DNA from: Comamonadaceae bacterium OS-4
GTDB lineage: Bacteria; Pseudomonadota; Gammaproteobacteria; Burkholderiales; Burkholderiaceae_C
Length of the DNA: 64,000 bases
Reading direction: 5' to 3'
Assembly: GCA_027924025.1 (NCBI GenBank)
Contig: AP026970.1
Coordinates: 434,001-498,000 of the forward strand
Notes under the pieces: generated by a model
Told to the model about the DNA's origin: nothing
The model's input: the letters and a program-made list of their open reading frames with translations, nothing else
Database searches by the model: none
Shown: piece after piece, positions 1 to 9,780 of the stretch
Numbering within the stretch: the first letter of the stretch is position 1
How the letters are laid out: every line of letters begins with the position of its first letter
Made by a program: the position numbers and the translations under genes

Positions 1-792
1 TGGGACAAGCTTCATGCCATTCAAGAGTCCGCCATCGGCGAGCGCATTGTGATGGCCACCGGGCTTGGCATGACCGAGTCTTCGCCCTCTGCCATGTTCG
101 TGAACAGCCCGGATGTGGCGTCTGGCGACATCGGTGTGCCGGTGCCGGGCATGACGCTCAAGCTGGTGGAAGTGGATGGCAAAACCGAGGTGCGCTACCG
201 CGGGCCCAACGTGACTCCCGGCTATTGGCGTACCGAGGCCGCCACGCGGGACGCATTTGATGAGGAAGGCTATTTGTGCACTGGCGATGCGGTGAAGTGG
301 ATTTCCGAGTCTGATATCCATCGGGGCCTGCGCTTTGATGGCCGGATCGCGGAAGACTTCAAGCTCTCTACCGGTACCTTCGTGAGCGTGGGCCCCATGC
401 GCGCCAAGATCGTGGTGTCGGGCGCGCCCTACATCCAGGACGCTGTGATTACCGGACTGAACCGCAAAGAAGTCGGGGCGCTGCTGTTCTTGTCTGCGGC
501 TTGTCGCGACGTCGCGAATCTTCCAGCTGATGCGCCTTGGGCTGAAGTAGTGCAGAGCGCTGCAGTGCGCCAGCGCATAGAAGCCGTTGTAGACAAACTG
601 GCCCGCGAAGCCACAGGCAGTGCCAGCCACATCGCCCGCGCACTGCTGATGGTGGAGCCTCCGTCCGCCGAAAAGGGTGAGATCACCGACAAAGGCTCGC
701 TGAACCAACGGGCTGTCTTGAAACACCGCCACACCTTGGTTGAGGGGCTGCACGACGACGCCCTGCCTTTCATCATCAAACCCACGGCCTGA
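1..792 (+). CDS. fcs: Feruloyl-CoA synthase, C-terminal part (5' end outside window)
   Basis: This is the last 263 residues of an acyl-CoA synthetase of the ANL superfamily. The frame is open from base 1, so the true start lies upstream. It has the adenylate-forming motif region GLGMTESSP, the YRGPNVTPGYW loop and the hinge sequence GRIAEDFKLSTGTFVSVGP. That hinge is characteristic of feruloyl-CoA synthases, which activate hydroxycinnamic acids to CoA thioesters before side-chain removal. The conserved Lys near the C-terminus is in the EKGEITDKGS segment. An SDR dehydrogenase follows after 25 bases and then a Bug-type solute receptor, which fits an aromatic-acid catabolic cluster continuing to the left. 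The exact substrate is inferred from family resemblance only. Confidence 0.85.
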   Translation, partial: WDKLHAIQESAIGERIVMATGLGMTESSPSAMFVNSPDVASGDIGVPVPGMTLKLVEVDGKTEVRYRGPNVTPGYWRTEAATRDAFDEEGYLCTGDAVKWISESDIHRGLRFDGRIAEDFKLSTGTFVSVGPMRAKIVVSGAPYIQDAVITGLNRKEVGALLFLSAACRDVANLPADAPWAEVVQSAAVRQRIEAVVDKLAREATGSASHIARALLMVEPPSAEKGEITDKGSLNQRAVLKHRHTLVEGLHDDALPFIIKPTA

Positions 793-817
793 GTGCGCCT
801 CAGCCCAGGAAAAAGAC

Positions 818-1603
818 ATGCAACTCCAAGGACAAACCGCACTGGTGACCGGTGCAGCATCGGGTTTAGGTGAGGCGACTGCCCGCGAGCTGGCCAGGCT
901 GGGCGCGAAAGTCGCCGTGCTGGACATCAATGAAGCCCAAGCAGAAACCGTGGCGTCCGCGATCCGGGCAGAGATCGGTGAGGACCGTGCCATCGCGCTG
1001 CGTTGCGACATTACGCAGACTGACAGCGTGCAAGCTGCTTTAGATGCATCCGAACGCGCCTTGGGTGCCGCGCGCATCCTGATGAACGTGGCCGGCATCG
1101 GCAGCGCCAAGCGCGTGGTGCAGCGGGATGGAAGTGCCGCACCGCTCGAAGATTTCGCGCGTGTGGTGTCCATCAACCTCATCGGCGCGTACAACATCAG
1201 TCGTTTGTTTGCGGCAGCCTGCAGCAAGCTGGCGCCGCTGGACAACGGCGAGCGTGGCGTGATGGTGTTCACGGCATCGGTTGCCGCGTTTGACGGCCAG
1301 GTGGGTCAGCAGGCCTACAGCGCATCCAAGGGCGGTCTGGTCGGCATGACACTTCCCATGGCCCGGGACCTCGCGCAGCACGCGATTCGGGTGTGCACGG
1401 TAGCCCCCGGCTTGTTTGCCACCCCCTTGATGAAGGAACTGCCGGAAGCCGTGCAGCAATCTCTTGCGGCCAGCATCCCCTTCCCGCCCCGTTTGGGTAA
1501 GCCGCAAGAGTTCGCTGAACTGGCCTGCCACATCGTGACCAATGGGCACCTCAATGGCGAGGTGATCCGGCTCGATGGCGCGCTGCGGATGGCACCGCGC
1601 TGA
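818..1603 (+). CDS. SDR-family dehydrogenase, 3-hydroxyacyl-CoA dehydrogenase type 2-like
   Basis: A 261-residue classical short-chain dehydrogenase. The cofactor motif TGAASGLG is at residues 11-18, followed by NVAG at 90-93, Asn120, Ser154 and the YSASK motif at Tyr167/Lys171, so the full catalytic tetrad is present. The Asp at the end of the second strand (VAVLDIN) favours NAD over NADP. I chose ATG 818 because an AGGA-containing ribosome site precedes it and the protein then begins right at the Rossmann fold; a longer frame from 740 would overlap fcs. The overall resemblance is to type II 3-hydroxyacyl-CoA dehydrogenases. Next to fcs it may oxidise the hydroxyacyl-CoA intermediate of a hydroxycinnamate side chain, but this is inference. 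Confidence 0.85.
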   Translation: MQLQGQTALVTGAASGLGEATARELARLGAKVAVLDINEAQAETVASAIRAEIGEDRAIALRCDITQTDSVQAALDASERALGAARILMNVAGIGSAKRVVQRDGSAAPLEDFARVVSINLIGAYNISRLFAAACSKLAPLDNGERGVMVFTASVAAFDGQVGQQAYSASKGGLVGMTLPMARDLAQHAIRVCTVAPGLFATPLMKELPEAVQQSLAASIPFPPRLGKPQEFAELACHIVTNGHLNGEVIRLDGALRMAPR

Positions 1604-1621
1604 GCCCCACCTCATTCTTCC

Positions 1622-1650
1622 CTTTGCAAGCTGCTAACTAAAAATAGGAG
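1622..1650 (+). repeat. Possible half copy of the dispersed palindromic repeat
   Basis: The stretch between the SDR gene and the Bug receptor contains TGCAAGCTGCTA followed by an A-rich run and ATAGG. This resembles the right half of the roughly 55 bp repeat described at 10901. The left GCGCAGG half is missing, so it may be a decayed copy or chance. It also carries the AGGAG ribosome site of the next gene. Confidence 0.3.
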
Positions 1651-1656
1651 ACGACC

Positions 1657-2643
1657 ATGTTCACTCGCAGGCAACTCATTCAGGCCTTGGGCAGCAGCGC
1701 TGCTTTGGGCGCGCTATATCCACTCACCGCGCAAGCGCAGGTAGACCAAGTCAAGGTGTACTTCGGCTTTCCGCCGGGCAGTTCCGGCGACACCGTGGCG
1801 CGCCGGGTCGCAGAAAAGTGGGCGGGTACGCCCTTCAGCAAAAACGCAGGCATTGTGGAAAACAAGCCCGGCGCTGGCGGACGTATCGCCCTCGAGGCCC
1901 TCAAAAGCGCGCCGGCCGATGGCTCGGTGCTGGCGCTCTCGCAGGTGTCAGCGCTTGCGAACTATCCGCACATCTTCAACAAGATGCCGTATACCGACAA
2001 GGACTTTGCCCCTGTCTCTATCGCGGCCATCATGCACCACGGCCTGGCGGTCGGCCCCATGGTGCCTGCCAATGTCCGGACGGTGAAGGATTTCCTGGCG
2101 TGGGCCAAGGCCAACCCCAAGGATGCGAGTTACGGTTCGCCCGGTGCGGGCTCCACACCGCATTTCATTGGCGCTTTGCTGGGCATCAATAGCGGAGTGG
2201 ACCTTCGGCATGTGCCGTATCGCGGCTCGGTGCCCGGCGTGACCGATCTGGTGGGGGGTCAAGTGGCCGCCATGGTGACGCCGCACGGCGACTACCTGGC
2301 CAATTACAAGGCTGGCAAGTTGCGCATTCTGGCGACCTCCGGCCCCAACCGCTCGCCCTACGCACCCGAGGTCCCCACCTTTGCCGAGCAAGGTTTCCCG
2401 GAGCTGACGACCGAAGAGTGGTTCGGTTTCTATGCGCCTGCAAATACTCCCAAACCGGTGGTGATGGCTGCCAATACGGCGATCAACGCAGCTTTGAAAG
2501 AAAAATCGGTCATCGACAGCCTGGCGCTGGTCGGCTTGATTCCCCGCGGCTCCACGCCTGAAGAGCAAGCCCGCTGGCAAAAATCAGAGTTCGACACCTG
2601 GGGGCCCTTGATCAAGAAAATCGGATTCACCGCCGATTCCTGA
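1657..2643 (+). CDS. Bug-family tripartite tricarboxylate transporter substrate-binding protein
   Basis: A 328-residue periplasmic solute receptor of the Bug (TctC) family. The N-terminus has twin arginines followed by a hydrophobic stretch ending TAQAQ, so export by Tat or Sec with cleavage near residue 28 is likely. Family hallmarks are FPPGSSGDTVARRV, the VENKPGAGGRIALEALK segment, the YGSPGAGSTPHF loop and the RHVPYRGSVPG motif. An AGGAG site lies upstream of the ATG. No TctA/TctB membrane partners are in the window, so this is one of the orphan receptors that burkholderiales carry in large numbers. Its position after fcs suggests an aromatic or carboxylic acid ligand, unproven. Confidence 0.9.
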   Translation: MFTRRQLIQALGSSAALGALYPLTAQAQVDQVKVYFGFPPGSSGDTVARRVAEKWAGTPFSKNAGIVENKPGAGGRIALEALKSAPADGSVLALSQVSALANYPHIFNKMPYTDKDFAPVSIAAIMHHGLAVGPMVPANVRTVKDFLAWAKANPKDASYGSPGAGSTPHFIGALLGINSGVDLRHVPYRGSVPGVTDLVGGQVAAMVTPHGDYLANYKAGKLRILATSGPNRSPYAPEVPTFAEQGFPELTTEEWFGFYAPANTPKPVVMAANTAINAALKEKSVIDSLALVGLIPRGSTPEEQARWQKSEFDTWGPLIKKIGFTADS

Positions 2644-2727
2644 GATCCGGCACAGTAGGGGGAAACGCTCTATCGGGAACAAGAGGCGTCAGTAGAATGG
2701 CCCTCTTTTTCTTTCGGGAGTTGCCCT

Positions 2728-3567
2728 GTGTCTGATGCCCTCGCCGTACTCCCGCAGTACCTACTCCCCAAAAAAGCCCTTACGGCGTTTGCCGGTCTGG
2801 TGGCTGGCGCGCGCGGGGGTAAGGCTACAACGGCGCTGATTCGCTGGTTCATCGGCAAATACAAAGTCAACATGGCGGAAGCCGCCAATCCGGACCCCGC
2901 GGCGTACCCGACCTTCAACGAGTTTTTTACCCGGGCTTTGAAGCCCGGTGTCCGCCCCTTGGCAGACGCACCCTTTGTGTGCCCTGTGGATGGCGCGATC
3001 AGCCAGTTCGGCGCGATCGACAAGGATCAGATATTCCAAGCCAAGGGTCACCACTACAGCAGCACGGCCTTGGTGGGCGGTGATGCCCAGTTGGCCGAGC
3101 AATTCGACCACGGCACCTTTGCCACCATCTACCTCAGCCCGCGCGACTACCACCGCATCCACATGCCCTGTGACGGTGAATTGCGCCGCATGATTTATGT
3201 GCCGGGCGATTTGTTTTCAGTCAACCCCACGACCGCCCGTGGCGTGCCGGGCCTGTTTGCACGCAACGAGCGGGTGGTCTGCGTGTTCGATTCGCCCCAT
3301 GGTGAGTTTGTGTTGACTTTGGTGGGTGCTACCGTGGTCGGCAGCATGGCGACCACCTGGCATGGCGTAGTCAACCCCCCGCGCTTGCCACAGGTGACCG
3401 AGTGGCATTACGAGCCGGGCAACGTGGTTCTCAAGCAGGGCGATGAGATGGGCCGTTTCTTGCTTGGCTCTACCGTTGTTTTGTTGTTTCGCAAAGATGC
3501 ACTGAACTTCAACCCCGAATGGTCGCCCGCCAAACCCGTACAACTGGGTGAAAGCTTGGGTATTTAA
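2728..3567 (+). CDS. psd: Phosphatidylserine decarboxylase
   Basis: A 279-residue proenzyme that converts phosphatidylserine to phosphatidylethanolamine at the inner membrane. The self-cleavage site LGST is at residues 246-249, where Ser248 becomes the pyruvoyl group. The catalytic Asp of VDGAIS and the His residues of [11 protein letters not shown] are present. The start is GTG 2728, preceded by GGGAG; the next in-frame start would cut into the conserved N-terminal region. The gene stands alone, with a Bug receptor upstream and a chemoreceptor downstream. Length matches the family. Confidence is high because both the cleavage motif and the catalytic residues are intact. Confidence 0.95.
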   Translation: MSDALAVLPQYLLPKKALTAFAGLVAGARGGKATTALIRWFIGKYKVNMAEAANPDPAAYPTFNEFFTRALKPGVRPLADAPFVCPVDGAISQFGAIDKDQIFQAKGHHYSSTALVGGDAQLAEQFDHGTFATIYLSPRDYHRIHMPCDGELRRMIYVPGDLFSVNPTTARGVPGLFARNERVVCVFDSPHGEFVLTLVGATVVGSMATTWHGVVNPPRLPQVTEWHYEPGNVVLKQGDEMGRFLLGSTVVLLFRKDALNFNPEWSPAKPVQLGESLGI

Positions 3568-3629
3568 ACGAGCGGACGGGGCTGAAATTCAGTATCCTGA
3601 GTTTTTTGAAACCCCACAGAGGGCTTGCC

Positions 3630-5294
3630 ATGAGTAACGCTGACGTCGTATCTGAATCTTCTGCTTCTGTCGTTGGAAGCAGTGAGCCCCCTGAGTCGGT
3701 TCCTTACCGCCGCACGCGCATCGCTGCGCTGGACCATTTGACCGTCCGCTCGACTTTGTGGATGGCGTTTGCCAGCATGCTGTTGGGCGCGGTGGTGATC
3801 GGGGTGTTTTCTTTGTTCCAGATGGGACGCTTGAACGCCTCCACCAAGGTGATTTACGAGCAGGAATACGCCGCAGGGCAGGCTGCCGAAGAGGCTCGTA
3901 GCCTGATTCTTCGCGCCAGCCGCGCCCAGACCCAGCTGCTCACCGCCACCACGGCAGCTGAGCGGGACACCTTGGGCGCTGCGATCGAAACCAGCTTGGC
4001 GGATATCGCCAAGCGCCTGGACATCATCAAAGGCCTGTCGAATTCTGAGGAAACCACGGCCACCAGCCAACAGCTGATCGATGCCATGGGCAGCTGGGCC
4101 AAACGCCAACGTGCCTATATTGCATTGGTGAAAGAGCAGCCCCTTGATCTGGTGCAGATGAGTACCGATGTACCCACCGAGGACGCCCGCTTGCTCAACG
4201 ACACCCGCAAGCTGGAAAAGCTGGTCGACACCCTGGTCGAGCAGCGCGCACAGTCGGCCAAAGCCACGATTGAGATGGCAGGCCAGATCTACCAGTCTTC
4301 GCAGATGTGGGTCGTGGGCATCATGCTGTTGCTACTGGTGTTGTCGCTGGTGATCAGTGCCTGGGTTGCCGGGCGCTTGTCCCGCCAGCTGGGGGGCGAA
4401 CCGGCCTACGCCAAGTCCATCGCCAGTCGGATCGCGGATGGCGACCTGACCATGCAAATCCAGCTCGCGCCCAAAGACAACGACAGTTTGCTGTATTCGC
4501 TGCGCGACATGCAGATGAAGCTCTCCGACACCATGCGCGACATCGCCGACAGCTCCAAGCAGGTGGCCAATGCCTCGCGCGAGATCTCCATGGGCAACCT
4601 CGATTTGTCCCAGCGCACCGAGCAGCAAAGTGCCTCCCTGGAAAAAACCAGCACCAACGTGGAGCAGATGGCATCGCTGACCCGGCGTTATGCCGAGAGC
4701 GCTGCGGAAGCTGCACAGCTCTCGGGCAATGCGAGCCGCTCCGCCCGCTTGGGTGGAGAAGTGGTGGCCGATGTGATCCGCACCATGGAGAAGATCAGCA
4801 AGAGCACCCAGGCCATTCACGGCAACATCAGTGTGATTGAGGGAATCGCTTTTCAGACCAACATCCTGGCGCTCAATGCGGCGGTTGAGGCCGCGCACGC
4901 CGGAGAGCAGGGGCGTGGCTTTGCGGTGGTTGCGCAGGAAGTGCGCTCACTGGCCGAACGCAGTGCCAAAGCAGCCCGTGAAATCAATGCGCTGATCGAG
5001 GAGTCCACCCGCCAGGTCACCGAGGGCGCAGAACTCGCCAGCAAGGCGGGCCAGACCATCAGCGAAATGGCAGAAACCGTGCAGCAAACCAGTGCCGTGA
5101 TGGACGAGATTTCAGGCGCTTCGGCGCAGCAGAACCACGGCATTGAAGAAATTAACCGGGCGGTTGCGCAGTTGGATGACAGCACCCAGCAAAACGCCGC
5201 GCTGGTGGAAGAGGCCGCCGCTGCAGCGCAATCGCTGGATGAGCAAGCGCAATCTTTGGATCAGCTAGTAGGACGCTTTCACTTGCGCAGTTAA
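3630..5294 (+). CDS. Methyl-accepting chemotaxis protein
   Basis: A 554-residue transmembrane chemoreceptor. TM1 is at about residues 38-60, followed by a roughly 170-residue periplasmic four-helix sensor, TM2 around [20 protein letters not shown], a HAMP domain and the cytoplasmic signalling hairpin. The hairpin tip reads [21 protein letters not shown] chose ATG 3630 over an in-frame ATG at 3606 because MSNAD begins just before the membrane domain, although neither has a strong ribosome site. There is no CheR-docking pentapeptide at the C-terminus. Its signalling helices differ clearly from the two receptors at 18.7-22.2 kb, so it is a separate lineage. The ligand is unknown. Confidence 0.9.
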   Translation: MSNADVVSESSASVVGSSEPPESVPYRRTRIAALDHLTVRSTLWMAFASMLLGAVVIGVFSLFQMGRLNASTKVIYEQEYAAGQAAEEARSLILRASRAQTQLLTATTAAERDTLGAAIETSLADIAKRLDIIKGLSNSEETTATSQQLIDAMGSWAKRQRAYIALVKEQPLDLVQMSTDVPTEDARLLNDTRKLEKLVDTLVEQRAQSAKATIEMAGQIYQSSQMWVVGIMLLLLVLSLVISAWVAGRLSRQLGGEPAYAKSIASRIADGDLTMQIQLAPKDNDSLLYSLRDMQMKLSDTMRDIADSSKQVANASREISMGNLDLSQRTEQQSASLEKTSTNVEQMASLTRRYAESAAEAAQLSGNASRSARLGGEVVADVIRTMEKISKSTQAIHGNISVIEGIAFQTNILALNAAVEAAHAGEQGRGFAVVAQEVRSLAERSAKAAREINALIEESTRQVTEGAELASKAGQTISEMAETVQQTSAVMDEISGASAQQNHGIEEINRAVAQLDDSTQQNAALVEEAAAAAQSLDEQAQSLDQLVGRFHLRS

Positions 5295-5313
5295 GCCTTT
5301 GGTTGGCACCAAC

Positions 5314-5343
5314 AAAAACGGCGGCCCATGGCCGCCGTTTTTT
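5314..5343. terminator. Bidirectional intrinsic terminator
   Basis: A perfect 9-bp stem (ACGGCGGCC at 5318-5326, loop CAT, GGCCGCCGT at 5330-5338) is flanked by an A run on the left and a T run on the right. It sits between the convergent chemoreceptor and purU genes and can serve both. Confidence 0.9.
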
Positions 5344-5356
5344 ATTCCTGGTGTCG

Positions 5357-6205
5357 TTAGCGGAAGATCACCGTCTTGTGGCCGTTGAGCAGCACGCGGT
5401 GTTCGCTGTGCCACTTGACCGCGCGTGCCAACACTTGGCTTTCGGTGTCGCGGCCTAGCGTAGTCAGGTCTTCGACGGTGCGGCTGTGGTCTACGCGGGC
5501 CACATCTTGCTCAATGATCGGGCCTTCGTCCAGGTCCGCGGTGACGTAGTGAGCGGTAGCACCGATCAGTTTTACGCCGCGATCATGGGCTTGGTAATAC
5601 GGCTTGGCACCCTTGAAGCTGGGCAAAAAGCTGTGGTGGATATTGATGGCACGGCCATTGAGTTGTTGGCACATGTTGTCGCTCAGGATCTGCATGTAAC
5701 GGGCCAACACCACCAGTTCAGCGCCTTCTGCCTCAATGATCTCGAGCTGCTTGGCCTCGGCCTGCTCTTTGGTAGCGGCAGTCACCGGGATGTGGTGGAA
5801 GGGCACGTTGTAGCTGGCAGCGAGTTGGTAAAACTCGCGGTGGTTGGACACGATGGCCCGGATGTCCAGTGGCAGCAACCCGCTTTTCCAGCGGAACAGC
5901 AAGTCGTTCAGGCAATGCCCTTCTTTGCTGACCATGATGACGGTGCGCACCGGTTGTGCCTGGGTGTGCAGGCTCCATTGCAGCTGCAAGGTCTGTCCCA
6001 AGGTGCCGATCTGGGCTTTTAGCTCTTCAGCGCTGAGCGAGTCACAGCTGAACTGCACCCGCATGAAAAACAGGCCGGTGTCGTGGTCGTTGTACTGGGC
6101 TGCTTCTTCAATGTTGCCACCGCGTTCCAGCAAAAAACCCGAAACAGCATGGACGAGCCCCAAGCGGTCGGGGCAGGAAAACGTAAGAATATAGGTCTGG
6201 CTCAT
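5357..6205 (-). CDS. purU: Formyltetrahydrofolate deformylase
   Basis: A 282-residue protein with an N-terminal ACT regulatory domain (about 1-80, beginning YILTFSCPDRLGLVHAVS) and a C-terminal formyltransferase fold (about 85-282). The catalytic residues are visible: Asn/His in AINIHHSFLPSF and Asp in DLDEGPIIEQD. It hydrolyses 10-formyl-THF to THF and formate, balancing the one-carbon pool and supplying formate. It faces the upstream chemoreceptor gene and shares its terminator. The gene order gives no further operon partner except possibly the DUF3567 gene 56 bases upstream. Confidence 0.95.
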   Translation of the reverse strand: MSQTYILTFSCPDRLGLVHAVSGFLLERGGNIEEAAQYNDHDTGLFFMRVQFSCDSLSAEELKAQIGTLGQTLQLQWSLHTQAQPVRTVIMVSKEGHCLNDLLFRWKSGLLPLDIRAIVSNHREFYQLAASYNVPFHHIPVTAATKEQAEAKQLEIIEAEGAELVVLARYMQILSDNMCQQLNGRAINIHHSFLPSFKGAKPYYQAHDRGVKLIGATAHYVTADLDEGPIIEQDVARVDHSRTVEDLTTLGRDTESQVLARAVKWHSEHRVLLNGHKTVIFR

Positions 6206-6261
6206 CCCCCGATTGTCGCAGTTCCGCGCAACCGGGGCAGACCCGCTGGCAATGTCCCGAG

Positions 6262-6564
6262 TCAGTGAATCTGCACAGGAGTCTGCGCCAGCTCAGCGTA
6301 TTGCTCGAGGGTGTCTTCCACTTCCTCTTGGGTGGGCGTGTTGACTTGCCAGGCCATGATGTGCTGCTGGAAGAGTTCGGCCCAAGAGCCGTCCAGGTAC
6401 ACCTCTTTGTTGGAGCGTTTGTCCACAATTTCGAAGCCATGGCGCGCCAGGCTCGGTACGCCCAAGGGGTAGCGCTCGGTTTTTTCCGGTGCCTGACCCT
6501 CGGCCTCGCCATTGGCGAGCATGTGGGTGACGGAGAAAGAATCGGAGTCGTAGAGCGTTTGCAT
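6262..6564 (-). CDS. DUF3567 family protein
   Basis: A 100-residue cytosolic protein. It begins MQTLYDSDSFSV and contains HGFEIVDKRSNKEVYLDGSWA, then a C-terminal acidic helix; this layout is typical of the betaproteobacterial DUF3567 family. No enzymatic motif is evident and the function of the family is unknown. It lies 56 bases upstream of purU on the same strand and may be cotranscribed. The start is supported by a GGTAAC-type site upstream only weakly, but the N-terminus aligns with the family as I know it. Confidence 0.75.
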   Translation of the reverse strand: MQTLYDSDSFSVTHMLANGEAEGQAPEKTERYPLGVPSLARHGFEIVDKRSNKEVYLDGSWAELFQQHIMAWQVNTPTQEEVEDTLEQYAELAQTPVQIH

Positions 6565-6649
6565 AGGTGTTACCTGAGAGATGAACCGTAAATGGATGCC
6601 ATCTGCACCGATTCAAGAGTAGCAGCAAAAACGCGCTCGCGTGCAAACC

Positions 6650-7417
6650 TCAGCGGAATTGGGTATTTGCCCCCACTAAGTCAAGGTAATCCCCGTTGGC
6701 TTCGGTAATCCGTATCCGCACCGGTACGTAGTGCGGGGTGGCCGCGTACCAGAGCTCCAAGCGTTGCTTGCGCTCTGCCGTGGGTTCATGGGTGAGCTTG
6801 ACGGCCTGAAGCGCCCCGCTTGGCAGCTTCACCGTCTCCGGCGTGGACGGGTGAAAGCTCCATTGCTCGGCGTACCGGTCGCCAATCGCTTGCATGCTGA
6901 TGGCTTTTCCCGCGGTGGCAGATGTACCGGCTCCGCCTAACAGGCTGGCCAGTTGCATGAACACGCTGAGTTGGTCTTGGGCACCGCGCTGCAAAGGGGC
7001 ATTCGGAGTGCCGGCGCTAAAGCGGATCCGGTTTGCATCGCGCTCGAAGTAGGCAAATATCTCGGCTTGGCCAATTTTTTGGCTGCTGAAAGTCTCGGGC
7101 TCCAACCCGCGTGCGGTGAGCCTGCCCGCACTGGTCCACGCCTGGAGCGTGAGTCCGAATTTGCGGATCAGCAACTGCGTTTGATAATTTTTGCCATCCC
7201 GTGTCCACACCAACTCCGCGTTGCCGCTGTAAGACGATCCGCCGATGAGCCCATCCACGTCATAGGCGATGCGAGCAGATGGTGGCGGCTGGTACAGCGC
7301 GGCAGAAGCCGGTGCAGCCTCTGAAGGGCTGGTTTGGGCCCAGGAGGAGCCGGCCCATGCGGCTGCGAGCGCCAGCAGGGCGCGTCTTGTAGTGGTTGTG
7401 GATGTGTCAGGTGGCAC
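6650..7417 (-). CDS. DUF3108-family secreted protein (downstream paralog)
   Basis: A 255-residue exported protein. The N-terminus TTTTRRALLALAAAWAGSSWAQ is a signal peptide with a twin-arginine look. The mature part contains the AYDVDGLIGG... and ARGLEPETFSSQKIGQAEIFAYF segments and the QDQLSVFMQLASLL motif. All are shared with the gene immediately upstream, so the two are tandem paralogs of the DUF3108 group, beta-rich periplasmic proteins of unknown function. The gap between them is 15 bases, indicating one operon. Residues 150-255 keep the WYAATPHYVPVRIRITEANGDYLDLV ending typical of the family. Confidence 0.75.
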   Translation of the reverse strand: MPPDTSTTTTRRALLALAAAWAGSSWAQTSPSEAAPASAALYQPPPSARIAYDVDGLIGGSSYSGNAELVWTRDGKNYQTQLLIRKFGLTLQAWTSAGRLTARGLEPETFSSQKIGQAEIFAYFERDANRIRFSAGTPNAPLQRGAQDQLSVFMQLASLLGGAGTSATAGKAISMQAIGDRYAEQWSFHPSTPETVKLPSGALQAVKLTHEPTAERKQRLELWYAATPHYVPVRIRITEANGDYLDLVGANTQFR

Positions 7418-7432
7418 AGGTGGTGGATTTGT

Positions 7433-8593
7433 TCAAAGGGGTTGGCTGCCGGTCCAGACCATGTCGAGCACGTTGCCGTTGGGTTCGGACAGCCGGATAT
7501 GGGCGGGCATATAAGCCAGTTGGGGTGCCAGCCAGATTTCCGCTTTGGTGCTGTATTCCCCCGTAGGCTCGCGTGTGAGCTTGACGGCTTGCATATTGCC
7601 GCCCGGAACGCTGATGCGATCTTCCGCGGACACCACAAAAGTCCAGGTTTCCGCTTGCCTCGGGCCGATGGACTGGAAAGAGAGTGAGTCGCCAGCGCCG
7701 AACCGGTTGGGCTCACCGGCCCACATGCTCGCCAGTTGCATGAACACACTCATATGGTCTTGCGCCCCCGGTAGCAGAGGGGCGGGTGCGGAGTTGGCGC
7801 TAAAAATCACACGGCCTTCTTCGCGCACAAAGTGCGATGCGACTTCCGCGCGACGGAAGCCTTTTTCGCCAAAGCGCGCAGGTGCCAGGCCGGCGACGGT
7901 TAACGCGCCTTTGCTGTTCCATTGCCGCAAACTCAGCATGAATTTGGTGACATTCAGGCTGGCTTGGTAGGCCGCGCCGTCGTGTCGCCATGCAATCGTT
8001 GCGCTCACCACGTTTTGTTGGCCGTCCGTCAGTCCGCTTACGTCGTAGCTGAGTTGCATTGACGGTGGAAATGCAAAGCGCAAAGGCCGCTCGGTGCTCT
8101 TGGCGGGCGCAGTGGGGAGGGCTGCAGGGGCAGGGGCTTCAGCGGCGCTGTCTGCGGCTTTGTCCAGACCTGCCGGCTCGCTGGATGGTGCCGCGGTGTC
8201 AGCCGGTTTACCCGGCGACTTTGCGGGCGGTGTAGTGGCCGGGTTGTCGCTTGCAGGCGTTGGGCTGGCATTGCTGGCGGTATCGCTGTTGACGGCCACG
8301 CCAATGTCGGTGTGACGGGGGGCGGCTGCTGCAGGCCGCGGGCGTGCCACGACAGGGGCTGCAGTGGGTGGCGGCGTGTCCGGTCCGGCCTGGCTTGCAA
8401 TCACCCGGGTTGACAGTGACGGGAGGAGCATAGGGGGTGCATCCACCGCGCTGCCTTCAGCCAGCCACGGCATGGTGTACGCAAAGCCGCCTAGCAAACT
8501 CCAGTGCAACACCAGCACCAAGACCCCCAGGGCTGCGAGGTGCCAAGGGCGTCGGCGCAGAGGCGCTGAGGTGGCGTAATCGGTGGCCATCAT
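7433..8593 (-). CDS. DUF3108-family membrane-anchored protein (upstream paralog)
   Basis: A protein of about 386 residues. After a short basic N-terminus it has one transmembrane segment (LAALGVLVLVLHWSLLGGFAY), then an Ala/Pro/Ser/Thr-rich linker of about 120 residues, then a DUF3108 domain of about 200 residues. The TonB-like anchor-plus-linker arrangement suggests an inner-membrane anchored, periplasm-spanning protein. The domain shares LSYDVSGLTDGQ, DHMSVFMQLASM and the IRLSEPNGNVLDMV end with its downstream neighbour. Two adjacent ATG codons (8591-8593 and 8588-8590) could both start it. The frame stays open upstream to 9046, but that stretch overlaps the convergently placed FAH gene and is rejected. 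Confidence 0.7.
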   Translation of the reverse strand: MMATDYATSAPLRRRPWHLAALGVLVLVLHWSLLGGFAYTMPWLAEGSAVDAPPMLLPSLSTRVIASQAGPDTPPPTAAPVVARPRPAAAAPRHTDIGVAVNSDTASNASPTPASDNPATTPPAKSPGKPADTAAPSSEPAGLDKAADSAAEAPAPAALPTAPAKSTERPLRFAFPPSMQLSYDVSGLTDGQQNVVSATIAWRHDGAAYQASLNVTKFMLSLRQWNSKGALTVAGLAPARFGEKGFRRAEVASHFVREEGRVIFSANSAPAPLLPGAQDHMSVFMQLASMWAGEPNRFGAGDSLSFQSIGPRQAETWTFVVSAEDRISVPGGNMQAVKLTREPTGEYSTKAEIWLAPQLAYMPAHIRLSEPNGNVLDMVWTGSQPL

Positions 8594-8671
8594 GGTGTGT
8601 AGAACGTTGCGCGGCAGTGTACGGTAGACACAAGTGTGCGCGGGCTTTGCAAACCCAGCGAAAATGCGCGC

Positions 8672-9780
8672 ATGAAACTCGCCACCTACCAGGACGGTAC
8701 CCGTGACGGCCAATTGGTCGTGGTCTCGCGGGACCTGAGTCAGGCCCATTACGCCACCCATATTGCCAATCGATTGCAGCAGGTGCTGGATGACTGGAAT
8801 TACCTTGCCCCGGCTTTGGAGGAGCTCTACACCCAGCTCAACCAGGGGCGGGCGCGTCACGCGTTCGCCTTTGACCCGGCCCAGTGCATGGCGCCGTTGC
8901 CACGGGCCTACCAATGGCTTGATGGCTCTGCCTATCTGAACCATGTGGAGTTGGTGCGCAAAGCCCGGGGTGCGGAAATGCCCGAGAGCGCACAGACCGA
9001 CCCCTTGATGTACCAAGGCGGTAGCGACGACTTGGCGGGCCCGCATGCCGATATCGTGTGCGCCAGCGAGGCGTGGGGCGCGGACTTCGAGGCAGAGCTC
9101 GCCGTGGTGACCGGCGATGTGCCCATGGGCTGCGCCTCAGACCGTGCCTTGGATGCGGTCCGCCTGATCGCGCTGGTCAACGATGTGACCCTGCGCAACC
9201 TGGTGCCCGATGAGCTGAATAAGGGCTTCGGATTTGTACAAAGCAAACCCGCGACCGCATTCGCGCCCGTTATGGTCACCCCGGACGAACTGGGCGACGC
9301 TTGGACCCGCGGCCGGGTGCACCTGCCGGTGCAGTGCATATGGAACGGCCGCAAAGTCGGGCTCTGCGAGGCCGGGTCCGACATGCATTTCCACTTCGGC
9401 CAGCTCATTGCGCACGCGGCCAAAACCCGGCGTCTGCGGGCCGGCAGCATCATCGGTTCGGGCACCATCAGCAACAAAGGGGTGGCGCGCAAGAATCGCA
9501 CAGACTGGCCCAACGGCTACAGCTGCATCGCCGAAAAGCGCGCCATGGAAACCCTGCAAGACGGCAGGCCCACCACGGAGTACATGAAGTTCGGCGACAC
9601 CATCCGCATCGAGGTCAAAGGCCGCGATGGCGCCAGTGTGTTCGGCGCCATCCTGCAAGAGCTCGTGCCGGCGGAAGGCCGGCCGCGGGCTGCCGCCCAG
9701 GCCAGTGCTGTCACCCCAGAATCCACCATTGCCGATGCGTCCCCTGATGCATCTCCAGAAACCACCCTAGGGAGCTCCGA

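Noticed and set aside
6600..6650. Possible extra copy of the dispersed repeat between DUF3567 and DUF3108 genes
   Set aside because: Only GAGTAGCAGC and CGCGC resemble it; the spacing does not match.
8594..9046. N-terminal extension of the anchored DUF3108 protein
   Set aside because: It is antisense to the FAH gene and lacks a signal or TM; ATG 8593 starts just before the TM.
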